Translations under genes and position numbers: made by a program
Assembly (NCBI RefSeq): GCF_021533195.1
Contig: NZ_JAJNKB010000014.1
Location: 1 to 63,729 of the forward strand
Reading direction: 5' to 3'
Length of the DNA: 63,729 bases
Source: Portibacter marinus
GTDB lineage: Bacteria > Bacteroidota > Bacteroidia > Chitinophagales > Saprospiraceae
Shown: one piece after another, positions 47,307-55,963 of the stretch
How positions within the stretch are numbered: the first letter of the stretch is position 1
Layout of the letters: every line of letters begins with the position of its first letter
The notes under the pieces: model-generated
What the model was told of the DNA's origin: nothing
Seen by the model: only the letters and a program-made list of their open reading frames with translations
The model's database searches: none

Positions 47307-47326
47307 GCAAAATGAAATGCTTACTC
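47301..47326 (+). terminator. Hairpin at the end of the Nramp-related gene
   Basis: GAGTAAGC and GCTTACTC form a perfect 8-bp stem with a 10-base loop, and the stop codon TAA lies in the left arm. The T-tract after it is weak (TCATTGGTTTGTTT). Confidence 0.6.
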
Positions 47327-47428
47327 TCATTGGTTTGTTTGAATAAAACCTACTTCAATCTTTCGTTTTTTGATTGAAATTGACAACTTATATTAATCAG
47401 CTGTCATGATTAATGGGGTTATGCAAAG

Positions 47429-48772
47429 TCATTTTAGTTTATATATTTTTTCATTATTGATCCCGCTGGCAAAAAGTTGGCCTTGTAAACTTGTCAGTGA
47501 CCAGATTTGATAGGTTCCTAATGCTGTTCCTACGCTACGCCAGTTTTGATCCTCCGTTAATTTGAAAACGCCGTAATTACCAGGTGTGGCATAAATTTCT
47601 CCACTTTCCATCACGGTCAAATTCTTTAAAAATTCACTTTGGGGTAAACCATCGTTAAATACTTCCCAGCTTGATCCTTCATCTTTAGATATGTAAACAT
47701 TTTGATCTGTAGTAATAAGAATACCATCACTTATTCTAGCGGCATCCACAACGAATTCGGCAGAGGGTATTGTTAGTTTGTTCCAACTTTCTCCACCTAG
47801 CGAATGATGTAAACTTGCCGGGTATGCGGTGTGAACAAAAACTTCAGAGCTTGACCCCAGACTTATTCCTTCAATACCACCTACATTTAACACCTTTTGC
47901 CATTTTAATCCGTTCGCACTTTTATAAACACCATCTACAGTCGAATTTTGAGCATTCAACCATCCAGCGATGTAGAATTCATTTTCTGATGATATCACCA
48001 TTTGAGAGATACCAGAAAACACAGGTAAGTCAGTCTGAACCTTGGTCCAGCTTACCCCATCATCATTTGATGTATAGAGGTTTCCAGGTTCATATGCACC
48101 CACGTAAAGTTTACCGTCCGGATGCTGAGTAAATTTAGAGAACCAGCCGTTAAATGAGGGTACTGATATAGGTTCCCAAGATTCTCCCTGATCCGTACTT
48201 CGATAAATAACATTATCAAAATGGGTAAGAAGACTTCCATCTAAGGTGGCAAATAATTGTTGTCCAAACTGGTTTTCACTGAAAGGGTCAAAAGTCACTT
48301 CCTCCCATTCTGCCTGCAATACTGAAGAAGCATCAAAACCCAAAGGAAGTGTTATTAAAACTTTGGCTTCCACCTTGTTCCCTTTCATATCCTCCACTTC
48401 TAAACGAAATGGTGGAAGACCTCCGGATAAATAGATCAATGTCACATCGAATGTACCTCCTGTCTTAGAGCTGTTGAGACTAAACTGTCCTACATCTGAA
48501 AGAGGATCTCCCCCGAAAGTGGCCGTTTTGTACCCAGCGGGGGTCTTAATTTTATATTGAATACTCAAGTCCGCTTCTCTTGGAACTTCGACGGTATATT
48601 CGTCTCCGTTTTGTTGTTTTAAAGTTGAATTGGCATTAAAGCTCACTTCTATAGATGGTAGTTCATTTACTACTTCATCCATAGGTTCATCCTCATTGTC
48701 AATGGGTTCTTTTTCGCAGGAAAAAACAAATAATGACAGTAACATCAGACCATAAATTGATAAATTTTTCAT
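47429..48772 (-). CDS. Lipoprotein with BNR/Asp-box beta-propeller repeats
   Basis: This 447-residue protein has a lipoprotein signal (LLSLFVFSC) followed by an acidic linker (DNEDEPMDEVVNE). A beta-sandwich-like region follows (about 40-145), then a propeller with Asp-box repeats STDQGESWEPI, SNDDGVSWTKV and SKDEGSSWEVF. Such propellers occur in sialidase-like and photosystem-assembly-like proteins. Here no sialidase catalytic arginines are apparent, so binding is the safer guess. It lies 108 bases downstream of the HTCS regulator gene on the same strand. Confidence 0.85.
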   Translation of the reverse strand: MKNLSIYGLMLLSLFVFSCEKEPIDNEDEPMDEVVNELPSIEVSFNANSTLKQQNGDEYTVEVPREADLSIQYKIKTPAGYKTATFGGDPLSDVGQFSLNSSKTGGTFDVTLIYLSGGLPPFRLEVEDMKGNKVEAKVLITLPLGFDASSVLQAEWEEVTFDPFSENQFGQQLFATLDGSLLTHFDNVIYRSTDQGESWEPISVPSFNGWFSKFTQHPDGKLYVGAYEPGNLYTSNDDGVSWTKVQTDLPVFSGISQMVISSENEFYIAGWLNAQNSTVDGVYKSANGLKWQKVLNVGGIEGISLGSSSEVFVHTAYPASLHHSLGGESWNKLTIPSAEFVVDAARISDGILITTDQNVYISKDEGSSWEVFNDGLPQSEFLKNLTVMESGEIYATPGNYGVFKLTEDQNWRSVGTALGTYQIWSLTSLQGQLFASGINNEKIYKLK

Positions 48773-48880
48773 TTTTTGAAGTATTTGGTTTTACAATACT
48801 CCAAAGTAAGTGTAGACTTATACTTAGTCGTTTGACAATTTCTCGCAATACATATACATTTTCTTGTAAATGCTTCAATA

Positions 48881-51800
48881 TTAAGCTTTAGATGATACCG
48901 AGGATGGTGTATATCCAAACTCTCTTTTGAAACTTCTTGTAAAACTTGAAACTTCAGAAAAGCCACATTGAAAAGCAACTTCACTTACATTTGCACTCCT
49001 GGCTGTCAATAAATCATTGGCTCTGTGCAATCTCATTTTCCTTATCAATGCCCCTGGCGACTTTCCAGTTATGGCCTTCAGTTTTCTATGTAGCTGTGAC
49101 TCACTTAGATTTGAAAATTCTGCCAATTGGATGACCCCAAAATCAACATCTTCCATTTTCTCTTCAATATGATTTAGAATTTTGAGCATGAAAGCATCGT
49201 CTAAAGATTTTACATCAATCTGATTAGGACGAATTACCTTAGATCCACTAAATTTATCCCTTAAACCACTCCGGATCTTCAACAAATTTCGAATCCGCAA
49301 TAGCAACTCTTTCTTATGAAATGGTTTTAATACATAGTCATCAATTCCCGTTTCGAGACCTTCTAATCGATCTCGTTCAGAGGCCTTAGCTGTAAGCATA
49401 ATTACAGGAATATGGGATGTAGCTTCATTTTTCTTGATCAACTTGCTAAATGTGATTCCATCCATTACAGGCATCATCACATCGGTAATAATCAAGTCAG
49501 GAATAGTTGTTATTGCTAGTTCATAAGCTTCTTTACCATTGATAGAATCCAAAACGTTGTATATGGGTGACAAACAAGATTTTAAATATGACCTGACATC
49601 TTCATTGTCCTCAACGACCAGAACGATAGGGGCGTCTTTCTGCAAGGATGTAGTAGGCTGAATATCTTTGCTTATTACATTGTGATTTTTCAAGCTATCC
49701 AAAGTTAAGGAATGCTCTTGTGACTGAAAGCTGAGCAGTGGCAGCCTTAGAATAAAGGTCATGCCTTTTGCTTCATTGTTTTGAGCTTGCAGGGTTCCTT
49801 TGTGCATCTTAGTCAATTCTTTCGCAAGCGCCAAGCCTATTCCTGTACCTTCAGCAGCATGATATTTCGCACTCTTGGCTTGTCTGAATCTTTCAAAAAT
49901 AATTTCTAACTCTTCGGTCCCTACTCCTGGTCCTTCATCTGATATTGCGATCTGTATTTCATCATGATCGACTGCGTCCACTTTTAGCACTATCTGGCTT
50001 TGTGGAGGAGAAAATTTAATGGCGTTGCTTACTAAATTAGTGATAACCGTCTCCAGCTTTTCAGCTTCAAATAAAGCTTTGCAGTGCTTTAAAGTACTAA
50101 TGTACTTTAATTGGACCTCCTTACTGGTGGCCAGTGATTCGAATGAATAAAGACTGTTTTTGATCAGAGGTAGAAGGTCTCCTTCTTTGAGATTGAGTTC
50201 TTCTTTTCCTGCATTAATTTTAGATAAGCTTAAAAGTTGATTGATGTAAACCAACAATTTCCTCGCATTTTTAATACTTGCTTCTAACTCTTCCTTGAAC
50301 ATTAGATTGCTTTTTTCCAAAACAGTGTTCAATTGACCTAAAATTACTGTAAGTGGGGTTCTGAATTCATGCGAGATATTAGCAAAGAAATTGCTTTTCA
50401 TTTCATCAAGTTCCTTCAGTCTAAGGGCTTCTTTTTTCTCAAACTCCAAAGCCTTTGTCATGGTAATCCTTCTTTTCTCATACTGATAAAGAAAATATAG
50501 AAGAGCCATTGACAAAAAAACATACGCAGCGATTGCCCAACCGGATTGCCACCACGGCGGCATGATGATAAAACTAAATAATTTTTGGGCTTCATCTTTG
50601 GCATCGCTGTACGCATTGGTTTTCACATGAAATTCATAGTTACCAGGCGGAAGGTTTGAATATGAGACAGTTCTCTGCTTGCCTGTCTCTTGAAATCCAA
50701 CCTCATGATTAAGCAGTCTGTGTAAGTATTTTACCTGATCAGGAAATCTAGAATTAATACCTGCAAATGTGAATCTGAAGTTATTTTGGTTGTGATTGAA
50801 CTTAATTCTAGACGTTCGATCCAGGTTTAAATAGACTTGTTCATCATTGACTAAAGTCTCTTCTAAAACGACTTTGATGGCATTCTCTCCTTCAAATTTA
50901 GAAGCAGGGTCAAAAATATGAAATCCACCAACTCCCCCCAAAAAGCATTCACCTGTAGAAATTTGTTTTATAATATTTGCACCGTAATACACCGGTAGCA
51001 GACCGCTAGCATTATCAAAGATCCTAAAATCCCTTGAGTCAGGTTGATAAGCGACCAATTGTTGATTAGACAAAACCCATAAGTCCTTTTCTGGAGTAGC
51101 AACAAAATCATATGCAGTCGATATAGGCAATCCTTCCCGAAAAGAGAAGTTTTGAATCTCTCTGGTGTCAGCATTGATTTTGACCATTCCTTTTGAGTCG
51201 GTCGACGCCCAAATATTTCCCTCTTCGTCAACTTTCATAAAACTGATCGACACAGATTGATTTTCAGAATAGAAGAGACTATCTAAATGGTCATCATGTT
51301 GTGACCAAATATTTATGCCATTATTAGTACCAATCCAAAGATTTCCGACTCGATCTTTGCATAAACTTTGAACACCCGGATGGTTTAAAATAGTTTGACC
51401 ATGCTCATCAACTAATCTTGAATAATTACCTTGCTTATCAACTTTGATAGGTGAATAGTGAGCATTGAACCAGAAAGAGCCATCTTTTTCAAAAGCAAAA
51501 TCGATGTGATGATCCATATAAACGGAAAGCTCATTAAATTTTCCTTCTAATTTTTCAATTTGGCTTGTGTTAATATCATATTCATATATACCACAGTCAT
51601 TGATTAATAGCAATGCATTATTATACAGAGCAAGACTGGTCCCTAATAAGTCCCATTGATTACAAGATCCCTCCGGCAGCACTATTTCTTGATACTCATC
51701 TGAATTTCTATTCCACCTGATCAAGCGATTCTTGTCGGTCCCCATGAAGAAAGTACCAGGAGATATTTCTTCGACATCAGTTATCCTTTCCTGATCACCA

Positions 51801-52921
51801 ATAATAGAAGGAGTAACAATTTCGAAAGTCTCATCTGGATGGAAAGAAATTAATCCACTCGCACTTCCTATCCAATAACGGTCATTGTGATCTCTTATCA
51901 TCGAAAATAAACGATCGTCACCAATGCTATAAGGATCGTCACTATTGTATGCATACTGTGAGACTTTCTTAGAATTTTTATCTACATAAAGTAATCCCGC
52001 CCTGTAAGTAGCGATGAAAAATCCAACATCATCGACTGGTATGATGGCTGTTGCTCCTAAAAAATCAGGTCTGATCGGTGAAGTGGCATAGGGTGTGATA
52101 TCGATAAAAAGTTGGATGTTTCCACTTTGGATATTGATGGTATAAAGTCCTCCTTGCCAGGTTGAAAATAGAAGATGTTGGTCATCAAAAGGTGCGATGG
52201 CTTGAACAAAATTCCTATCGTTTTGAGAAGAATCTTGGGTCACCAGAAAATTTTCAAATGTTTTTTGTTCTGGATCATACCTGGTCAATCCTCCCGGAAG
52301 TCCTTTTCCCCTTTCACTTTCCCATGGGTTTCCAGATCCAAACCATAAGTTTCCATCCGGATCAAGGTGGACAGCTCTTAAAAAAGGTCCTTTTACACCT
52401 GCTTTTTCCTGAACGTTGTAGGGTAAGTAAAGGCACGAATCTGTTTCAGGCGAATACACTATAATTTTTTCGGTTGATTCAAGGCATAGTACTCTGTTTG
52501 AAAATTGATGAATGGAATGAATTTCATTATCGAAATCACAGAGGATTCCATCGATTTCACTTTCAAAGTTTTGATTCAGGCGATTAAAGAGCTGCAATCT
52601 GCGTCCGGAGTTGACCCATAGCCTTCCTTCATTGTCTTCGTGTACAAACTTCGCATAAGTATCATTTAATGAAAATGAGTTCTCCTCATCACTCCAAAAA
52701 CTTTTGAATTCATAACCATTATATCGATGAAGGCCGTTCCAGGTGGAAATCCAGATATATCCATCACTGTCTTCGGTCAACGAATTGACTGGGCTTGAGG
52801 GAATACCATTGGAATAGTCGTACTTTTGAAAAGTATACGGTGTAAATTGGCCAAACATTACCGAAAAATTAATGCTGATCCATAAAACAAAAGTGCATAC
52901 TATGGTTTTATCTTGAGGCAA
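48881..52921 (-). CDS. Hybrid two-component system protein (HTCS): sensor, kinase, receiver and AraC-type regulator
   Basis: This 1346-residue protein has a signal anchor and Reg_prop-type beta-propeller repeats to about residue 690 (DSDGYIWISTWNGLHRY pattern). A Y_Y_Y domain spans about 715-790, and one membrane helix lies at about 794-814. HisKA has H851 (NISHEFRTPLT), HATPase has NLVSNAIKFSP, DEGPGVG and GTGIGLALAKEL, the receiver has D1147 (IITDVMMPVMDG) and K1199, and an AraC-type HTH fills about 1250-1340. Such proteins sense a periplasmic glycan or similar ligand and switch nearby genes. The first codon is TTG (52921); no ATG before the signal sequence is available, so this start is likely real. 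No SusCD genes are nearby. Confidence 0.93.
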   Translation of the reverse strand: MPQDKTIVCTFVLWISINFSVMFGQFTPYTFQKYDYSNGIPSSPVNSLTEDSDGYIWISTWNGLHRYNGYEFKSFWSDEENSFSLNDTYAKFVHEDNEGRLWVNSGRRLQLFNRLNQNFESEIDGILCDFDNEIHSIHQFSNRVLCLESTEKIIVYSPETDSCLYLPYNVQEKAGVKGPFLRAVHLDPDGNLWFGSGNPWESERGKGLPGGLTRYDPEQKTFENFLVTQDSSQNDRNFVQAIAPFDDQHLLFSTWQGGLYTINIQSGNIQLFIDITPYATSPIRPDFLGATAIIPVDDVGFFIATYRAGLLYVDKNSKKVSQYAYNSDDPYSIGDDRLFSMIRDHNDRYWIGSASGLISFHPDETFEIVTPSIIGDQERITDVEEISPGTFFMGTDKNRLIRWNRNSDEYQEIVLPEGSCNQWDLLGTSLALYNNALLLINDCGIYEYDINTSQIEKLEGKFNELSVYMDHHIDFAFEKDGSFWFNAHYSPIKVDKQGNYSRLVDEHGQTILNHPGVQSLCKDRVGNLWIGTNNGINIWSQHDDHLDSLFYSENQSVSISFMKVDEEGNIWASTDSKGMVKINADTREIQNFSFREGLPISTAYDFVATPEKDLWVLSNQQLVAYQPDSRDFRIFDNASGLLPVYYGANIIKQISTGECFLGGVGGFHIFDPASKFEGENAIKVVLEETLVNDEQVYLNLDRTSRIKFNHNQNNFRFTFAGINSRFPDQVKYLHRLLNHEVGFQETGKQRTVSYSNLPPGNYEFHVKTNAYSDAKDEAQKLFSFIIMPPWWQSGWAIAAYVFLSMALLYFLYQYEKRRITMTKALEFEKKEALRLKELDEMKSNFFANISHEFRTPLTVILGQLNTVLEKSNLMFKEELEASIKNARKLLVYINQLLSLSKINAGKEELNLKEGDLLPLIKNSLYSFESLATSKEVQLKYISTLKHCKALFEAEKLETVITNLVSNAIKFSPPQSQIVLKVDAVDHDEIQIAISDEGPGVGTEELEIIFERFRQAKSAKYHAAEGTGIGLALAKELTKMHKGTLQAQNNEAKGMTFILRLPLLSFQSQEHSLTLDSLKNHNVISKDIQPTTSLQKDAPIVLVVEDNEDVRSYLKSCLSPIYNVLDSINGKEAYELAITTIPDLIITDVMMPVMDGITFSKLIKKNEATSHIPVIMLTAKASERDRLEGLETGIDDYVLKPFHKKELLLRIRNLLKIRSGLRDKFSGSKVIRPNQIDVKSLDDAFMLKILNHIEEKMEDVDFGVIQLAEFSNLSESQLHRKLKAITGKSPGALIRKMRLHRANDLLTARSANVSEVAFQCGFSEVSSFTRSFKREFGYTPSSVSSKA

Positions 52922-53018
52922 CTGGGCTAAAAGGTTTTTATGAATTTATGAAAAATCAATTGAAACGACACTTTCATCTTATGAAAAGGGCTACAATTAA
53001 TCAAAAAGTATTAAAAAG

Positions 53019-53894
53019 TTGAGGGCAATTACCATAGAAAACCTTACCAAATATTACGGTAAGAATATAGGGATCGAAAAGGTGAGTTTACAAGTGGAAC
53101 AGGGTGAGGTCTACGGATTTATAGGTCCCAATGGTGCCGGTAAGTCTACCACAATCAGAGCTTTAATGGGATTGCTCATTCCAACTTCCGGAAAAGCAAA
53201 GATTTTAGGGGTCGATGTTTTCAAGGATGGTGCAAAAATTCGACAGCGAGTAGGTTATTTGCCCTCTGAGATAGATTATTATGACAAGATGACCTCTCTC
53301 GAACTTTTGGAATATCATTGCAGATTTTACGGCATCACAGACTATTCGAAAATACATGAATTGGCCTCTATTTTTGAACTTGACCTCGAAAAAGAAATCG
53401 AAGATTTGTCTTTTGGCAACAAAAAGAAATGTGGCATAATACAAGCCTTGGTCCATGAACCCGAAGTCCTCATTCTGGACGAACCTACGTCTGGTTTAGA
53501 TCCACTGATGCAAAATGTTTTCTTCGATTATCTTAAAAAGCTGAATAAAGAAGGAATCACCATTTTCTTTAGTTCACATGTCCTTTCTGAGATTCAGCGA
53601 ATCTGCCAAAGAGCTGCTATTATTCGAAATGGCAAAATTGTGGAAATTGAAAACATAGATACGCTGCTAAAAAAGCAAATGAAGTTGGTGAAAGTAATCT
53701 TTAGAGTTGTTCCCGATCATTTTGAACTGCCTGAAGGTGCTCAGAAACAATCCATTGTCAACAATAAACTTTCTTTTGAATATTTAGGATCCATGAATGA
53801 GTTGGTGCAGTGGTTGTCTCAGTACAATATATACGATGTAACGATGACTGAACCAGATTTGGAATCTCTTTTCATGAATTACTACGAACGATAA
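53019..53894 (+). CDS. ABC transporter ATP-binding protein
   Basis: This 291-residue ATPase has Walker A GPNGAGKST (about 36-44), Q-loop YLPSEIDYYD, signature DLSFGNKKK (about 129-137), Walker B VLILDEPTSGLDP and switch histidine in FFSSHVLSE. The frame has no ATG: the TTG at 53019 gives the usual N-terminus MRAITIENLTKYYGK, with a stop upstream at 52998. It works with the permease encoded 1 base downstream. The transported substrate is not known; ABC-2 exporters of this type move drugs, lipids or peptides. Confidence 0.93.
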   Translation: MRAITIENLTKYYGKNIGIEKVSLQVEQGEVYGFIGPNGAGKSTTIRALMGLLIPTSGKAKILGVDVFKDGAKIRQRVGYLPSEIDYYDKMTSLELLEYHCRFYGITDYSKIHELASIFELDLEKEIEDLSFGNKKKCGIIQALVHEPEVLILDEPTSGLDPLMQNVFFDYLKKLNKEGITIFFSSHVLSEIQRICQRAAIIRNGKIVEIENIDTLLKKQMKLVKVIFRVVPDHFELPEGAQKQSIVNNKLSFEYLGSMNELVQWLSQYNIYDVTMTEPDLESLFMNYYER

Positions 53895-53895
53895 T

Positions 53896-54696
53896 ATGAT
53901 CTGGAATTTATACCGTAAGGAACTTCAAAGGAATATCAAATATTTACTGATTTGGGCTTCAGTTTTGATTATTCTGACTTTTACGACAATGGCCATGTAC
54001 CCTTACATGTCTGATGCAGGTGATTCTATTGCCTCCGTTATGAAAATGCTCCCACCTGCAATGATGAAAGCATTCGGAATAGATCCCGATATGTTTACGA
54101 GCATTGTTGGTTTGTACAATACCTATTATGGTTTCTATTTGGTATTACTGATGGGCATTTATTCGGGTACCAACGGAGCCACTATCATTTCTAAAGAAAA
54201 AAGAGACAAGACTTCCGAATTTTTAATGACCAAACCATTGACGCGGAAGCAGATTTTTCAAACCAAGATGGTAACACTATTCACTTTACTTATTTTAATT
54301 TTCAGTATTCAGGTTTTATTTGCATATGTAGGCGTCAAAATTTTTGGCGAGGCCAATGTGAATTGGGAAATATTTAGAACGATGCATACCCATGGTTTAG
54401 GTTTATTGATTTTCTTCACCAGTCTGGGTGTATTTCTGTCTATGATCATTAATGGCAGGGTAAATTTTATGGGTATTATAGTGGGAATTGTTTTTGGGTC
54501 TTATTTTCTGGATGCCATTTCCAAGGCTGTTGAACAGGTCAATTGGTTAGGTTATATCTCACCCAATTACTATTTGGATTTCAATATTTTCGCACCGGGA
54601 TTCGGCTTTAGGGTATTCAATTTTGTCTTTTTTATGGTTTTATCATTGGCATTGATATTTTCAAGTTACCTGATTTTCAGAAAAAAAGATTTATAG
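53896..54696 (+). CDS. ABC-2 type permease
   Basis: This 266-residue protein has six membrane helices, starting with YLLIWASVLIILTFTTMAMY. The conserved cytoplasmic motif ISKEKRDKTSEFLMTKPLTR is between helices 2 and 3, as in the ABC-2 exporters with membrane-bound energy coupling. It starts 1 base after the ATPase gene, so the two form one transporter. Its TAG stop codon overlaps the first REP unit of the array that follows, so that array is effectively its 3' end. Confidence 0.92.
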   Translation: MIWNLYRKELQRNIKYLLIWASVLIILTFTTMAMYPYMSDAGDSIASVMKMLPPAMMKAFGIDPDMFTSIVGLYNTYYGFYLVLLMGIYSGTNGATIISKEKRDKTSEFLMTKPLTRKQIFQTKMVTLFTLLILIFSIQVLFAYVGVKIFGEANVNWEIFRTMHTHGLGLLIFFTSLGVFLSMIINGRVNFMGIIVGIVFGSYFLDAISKAVEQVNWLGYISPNYYLDFNIFAPGFGFRVFNFVFFMVLSLALIFSSYLIFRKKDL

Positions 54697-54868
54697 GACC
54701 TCGGACTTCAGTCCGAGCACAGGACCTCGGGCTTTAGCCCGATTTAGGACCTCGCGGCTTCAGTCCGAGCACAGGACCTCGGGCTTCAGTCCGAGCACAG
54801 GACCTCCGGTTTTAACCCGAGAAGCTGGGATTGAAATCCGAGGTCCTATCCATGGTCCTAACCAAAGT
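54695..54868. repeat. REP palindrome array, left of the transposase gene
   Basis: Five units begin with AGGACCT at 54695, 54721, 54746, 54773 and 54799, a spacing of 25-27 bases. Each has a short hairpin such as CTCGGACTTCAGTCCGAG. The array closes with an inverted unit that ends in AATCCGAGGTCCT (to 54847), and degenerate copies (GGTCCTA, AGTCCTATA) lead up to the transposase stop. Units differ at a few stem positions, some of them paired changes (GGAC/GTCC against GGGC/GCCC), which suggests the hairpin itself is kept. Confidence 0.93.
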
Positions 54869-54869
54869 C

Positions 54870-55535
54870 CTATACCTCTAAATTCACAAAGGTAAAGGGA
54901 TGTTCTTCATAGTGATTTACAAGTCTCGCTTTCACAGGATTATCAAGAATATATGATATCACATTTTGAACCATTTTCTCATTTCTCATATAAATATCAA
55001 AGCTTTCTTCTTCCCATACTTTTTCACCAATTATGCCTCTTTTTTGGTTGATGTACCTGGCAGATCCTCCCTTAATTAATTTCATTATTTGATCTAACTG
55101 CACATAATTTACTGGAGTAGTATTTGGTTCAAGAAGACTTTTTATTTGAATGCTGGTGTCAATAAGCATATGAAAATGATTAGGCATGATGGACAATGCC
55201 AGAAGCTTATAGTATTGCATGTGATAGGACTCTATCCTTGCCAAGAGGATTCGAGCGATATCCGGATTTCCCAGAAAATTTGGTCCCGACGAACCATGTA
55301 AATTCTCCTCTAAATCGGTAACATACTTTCTTCTAGTTTCATATTTCATAAAGTTTGAAGTTTGCCGATCAGTATTTCGTGGGAAACTCCTAATATTTGA
55401 ATGATAATTATTTCGTAACTCCAATAGTTTTTCCTTTGGAATCGCACCTTTTAAGGAACAGGTGATAAAAAAAGTTGCGCCAATGGGTTGAATGTGTGGC
55501 AGGTTTCTTCGATAGAAAATTTTATCTTTCTTCAT
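54870..55535 (-). CDS. REP-associated tyrosine transposase (RAYT, Y1/HUH family)
   Basis: The ATG at 55535 gives 221 residues; the frame also has a TTG at 55571. The HUH motif is MPNHFHMLI with H120 and H122. The likely catalytic tyrosine is Y195 in ISYILDNPVKARLV, which matches Tyr115 of E. coli TnpA-REP (YIYINPVK). The segment ARYINQKRGIIGEKVWEEE is also family-typical. The enzyme should nick and join single-stranded REP DNA. All three catalytic residues are present, so it may be active. The right array lies upstream and would contain its promoter. Confidence 0.92.
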   Translation of the reverse strand: MKKDKIFYRRNLPHIQPIGATFFITCSLKGAIPKEKLLELRNNYHSNIRSFPRNTDRQTSNFMKYETRRKYVTDLEENLHGSSGPNFLGNPDIARILLARIESYHMQYYKLLALSIMPNHFHMLIDTSIQIKSLLEPNTTPVNYVQLDQIMKLIKGGSARYINQKRGIIGEKVWEEESFDIYMRNEKMVQNVISYILDNPVKARLVNHYEEHPFTFVNLEV

Positions 55536-55601
55536 ATAGATTAATAAATCCGCGAGATAAGTTGTTAACAATCGGACCTTAGATTTTTGAGAAAGTAGGT
55601 T

Positions 55602-55784
55602 AGGACCTCTGGGTTTTTACCCGATACAGGACCTCGGACTTCAGTCCGAGCACAGGTCCCCGGGTTTTAACCCGACTTAGGACCTCGGACTTCAGTCCGA
55701 GCACAGGTCCCCGGGTTTTTACCCGACTTAGGACCTCTTGGCTTTAGCCCGAGAAGCTCGGATTGAAATCCGAGGTCCTATCCG
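55602..55784. repeat. REP palindrome array, right of the transposase gene
   Basis: Six units begin with AGGACCT or AGGTCCC at 55602, 55628, 55654, 55679, 55705 and 55730, a spacing of 25-26 bases. The hairpins are CTCGGACTTCAGTCCGAG or CCGGGTTTTAACCCG variants. The array ends with an inverted unit having the perfect palindrome CTCGGATTGAAATCCGAG (55757-55774) and then GTCCTATCC. The same closing block ends the left array. The rest of the gap to clpB (55785-55963) holds no further repeat that I can see. Confidence 0.93.
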
Positions 55785-55963
55785 AATCCTAAACGCAGAA
55801 ATTTTGTCAGTTAAATCAGCCCACTTCATGACAATTTTTCCGAATAAAGAACATAGAACACGATGGCTAAATATTTGTTTCCTAAATAAATGAAAGTAAT
55901 TTTAAGCACCGACCGATACTTAATGGGTGCAACATTGACATAAATAAGAAAGAATACAATACA

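Larger units (their letters stand above)
54695..55784. mobile_element. REP/RAYT element: Y1 transposase gene between two REP arrays
   Basis: A single transposase gene (54870-55535, minus) lies between two palindrome arrays in the same orientation. Both arrays have the same 26-base period and end with the same inverted unit. This is the layout of REP-associated tyrosine transposases, in which the enzyme is chromosomally fixed and acts on the palindromes rather than on classical IS ends. I see no IS-type terminal repeats or target duplications outside it. Confidence 0.88.

Noticed and set aside
53400-53425. Unusual ABC signature LSFGN instead of LSGGQ
   Set aside because: This variant is common in ABC-2 exporter ATPases of this type, so it is not a sign of damage.
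54695-54868. CRISPR-like periodic repeat
   Set aside because: The units touch each other with no unique spacers of constant length. Each unit is itself a palindrome and a RAYT gene lies beside the array, so this is a REP cluster.
55602-55784. CRISPR-like periodic repeat, right array
   Set aside because: The same reasoning applies: a 26-base period with no spacers, and no cas genes in the window.
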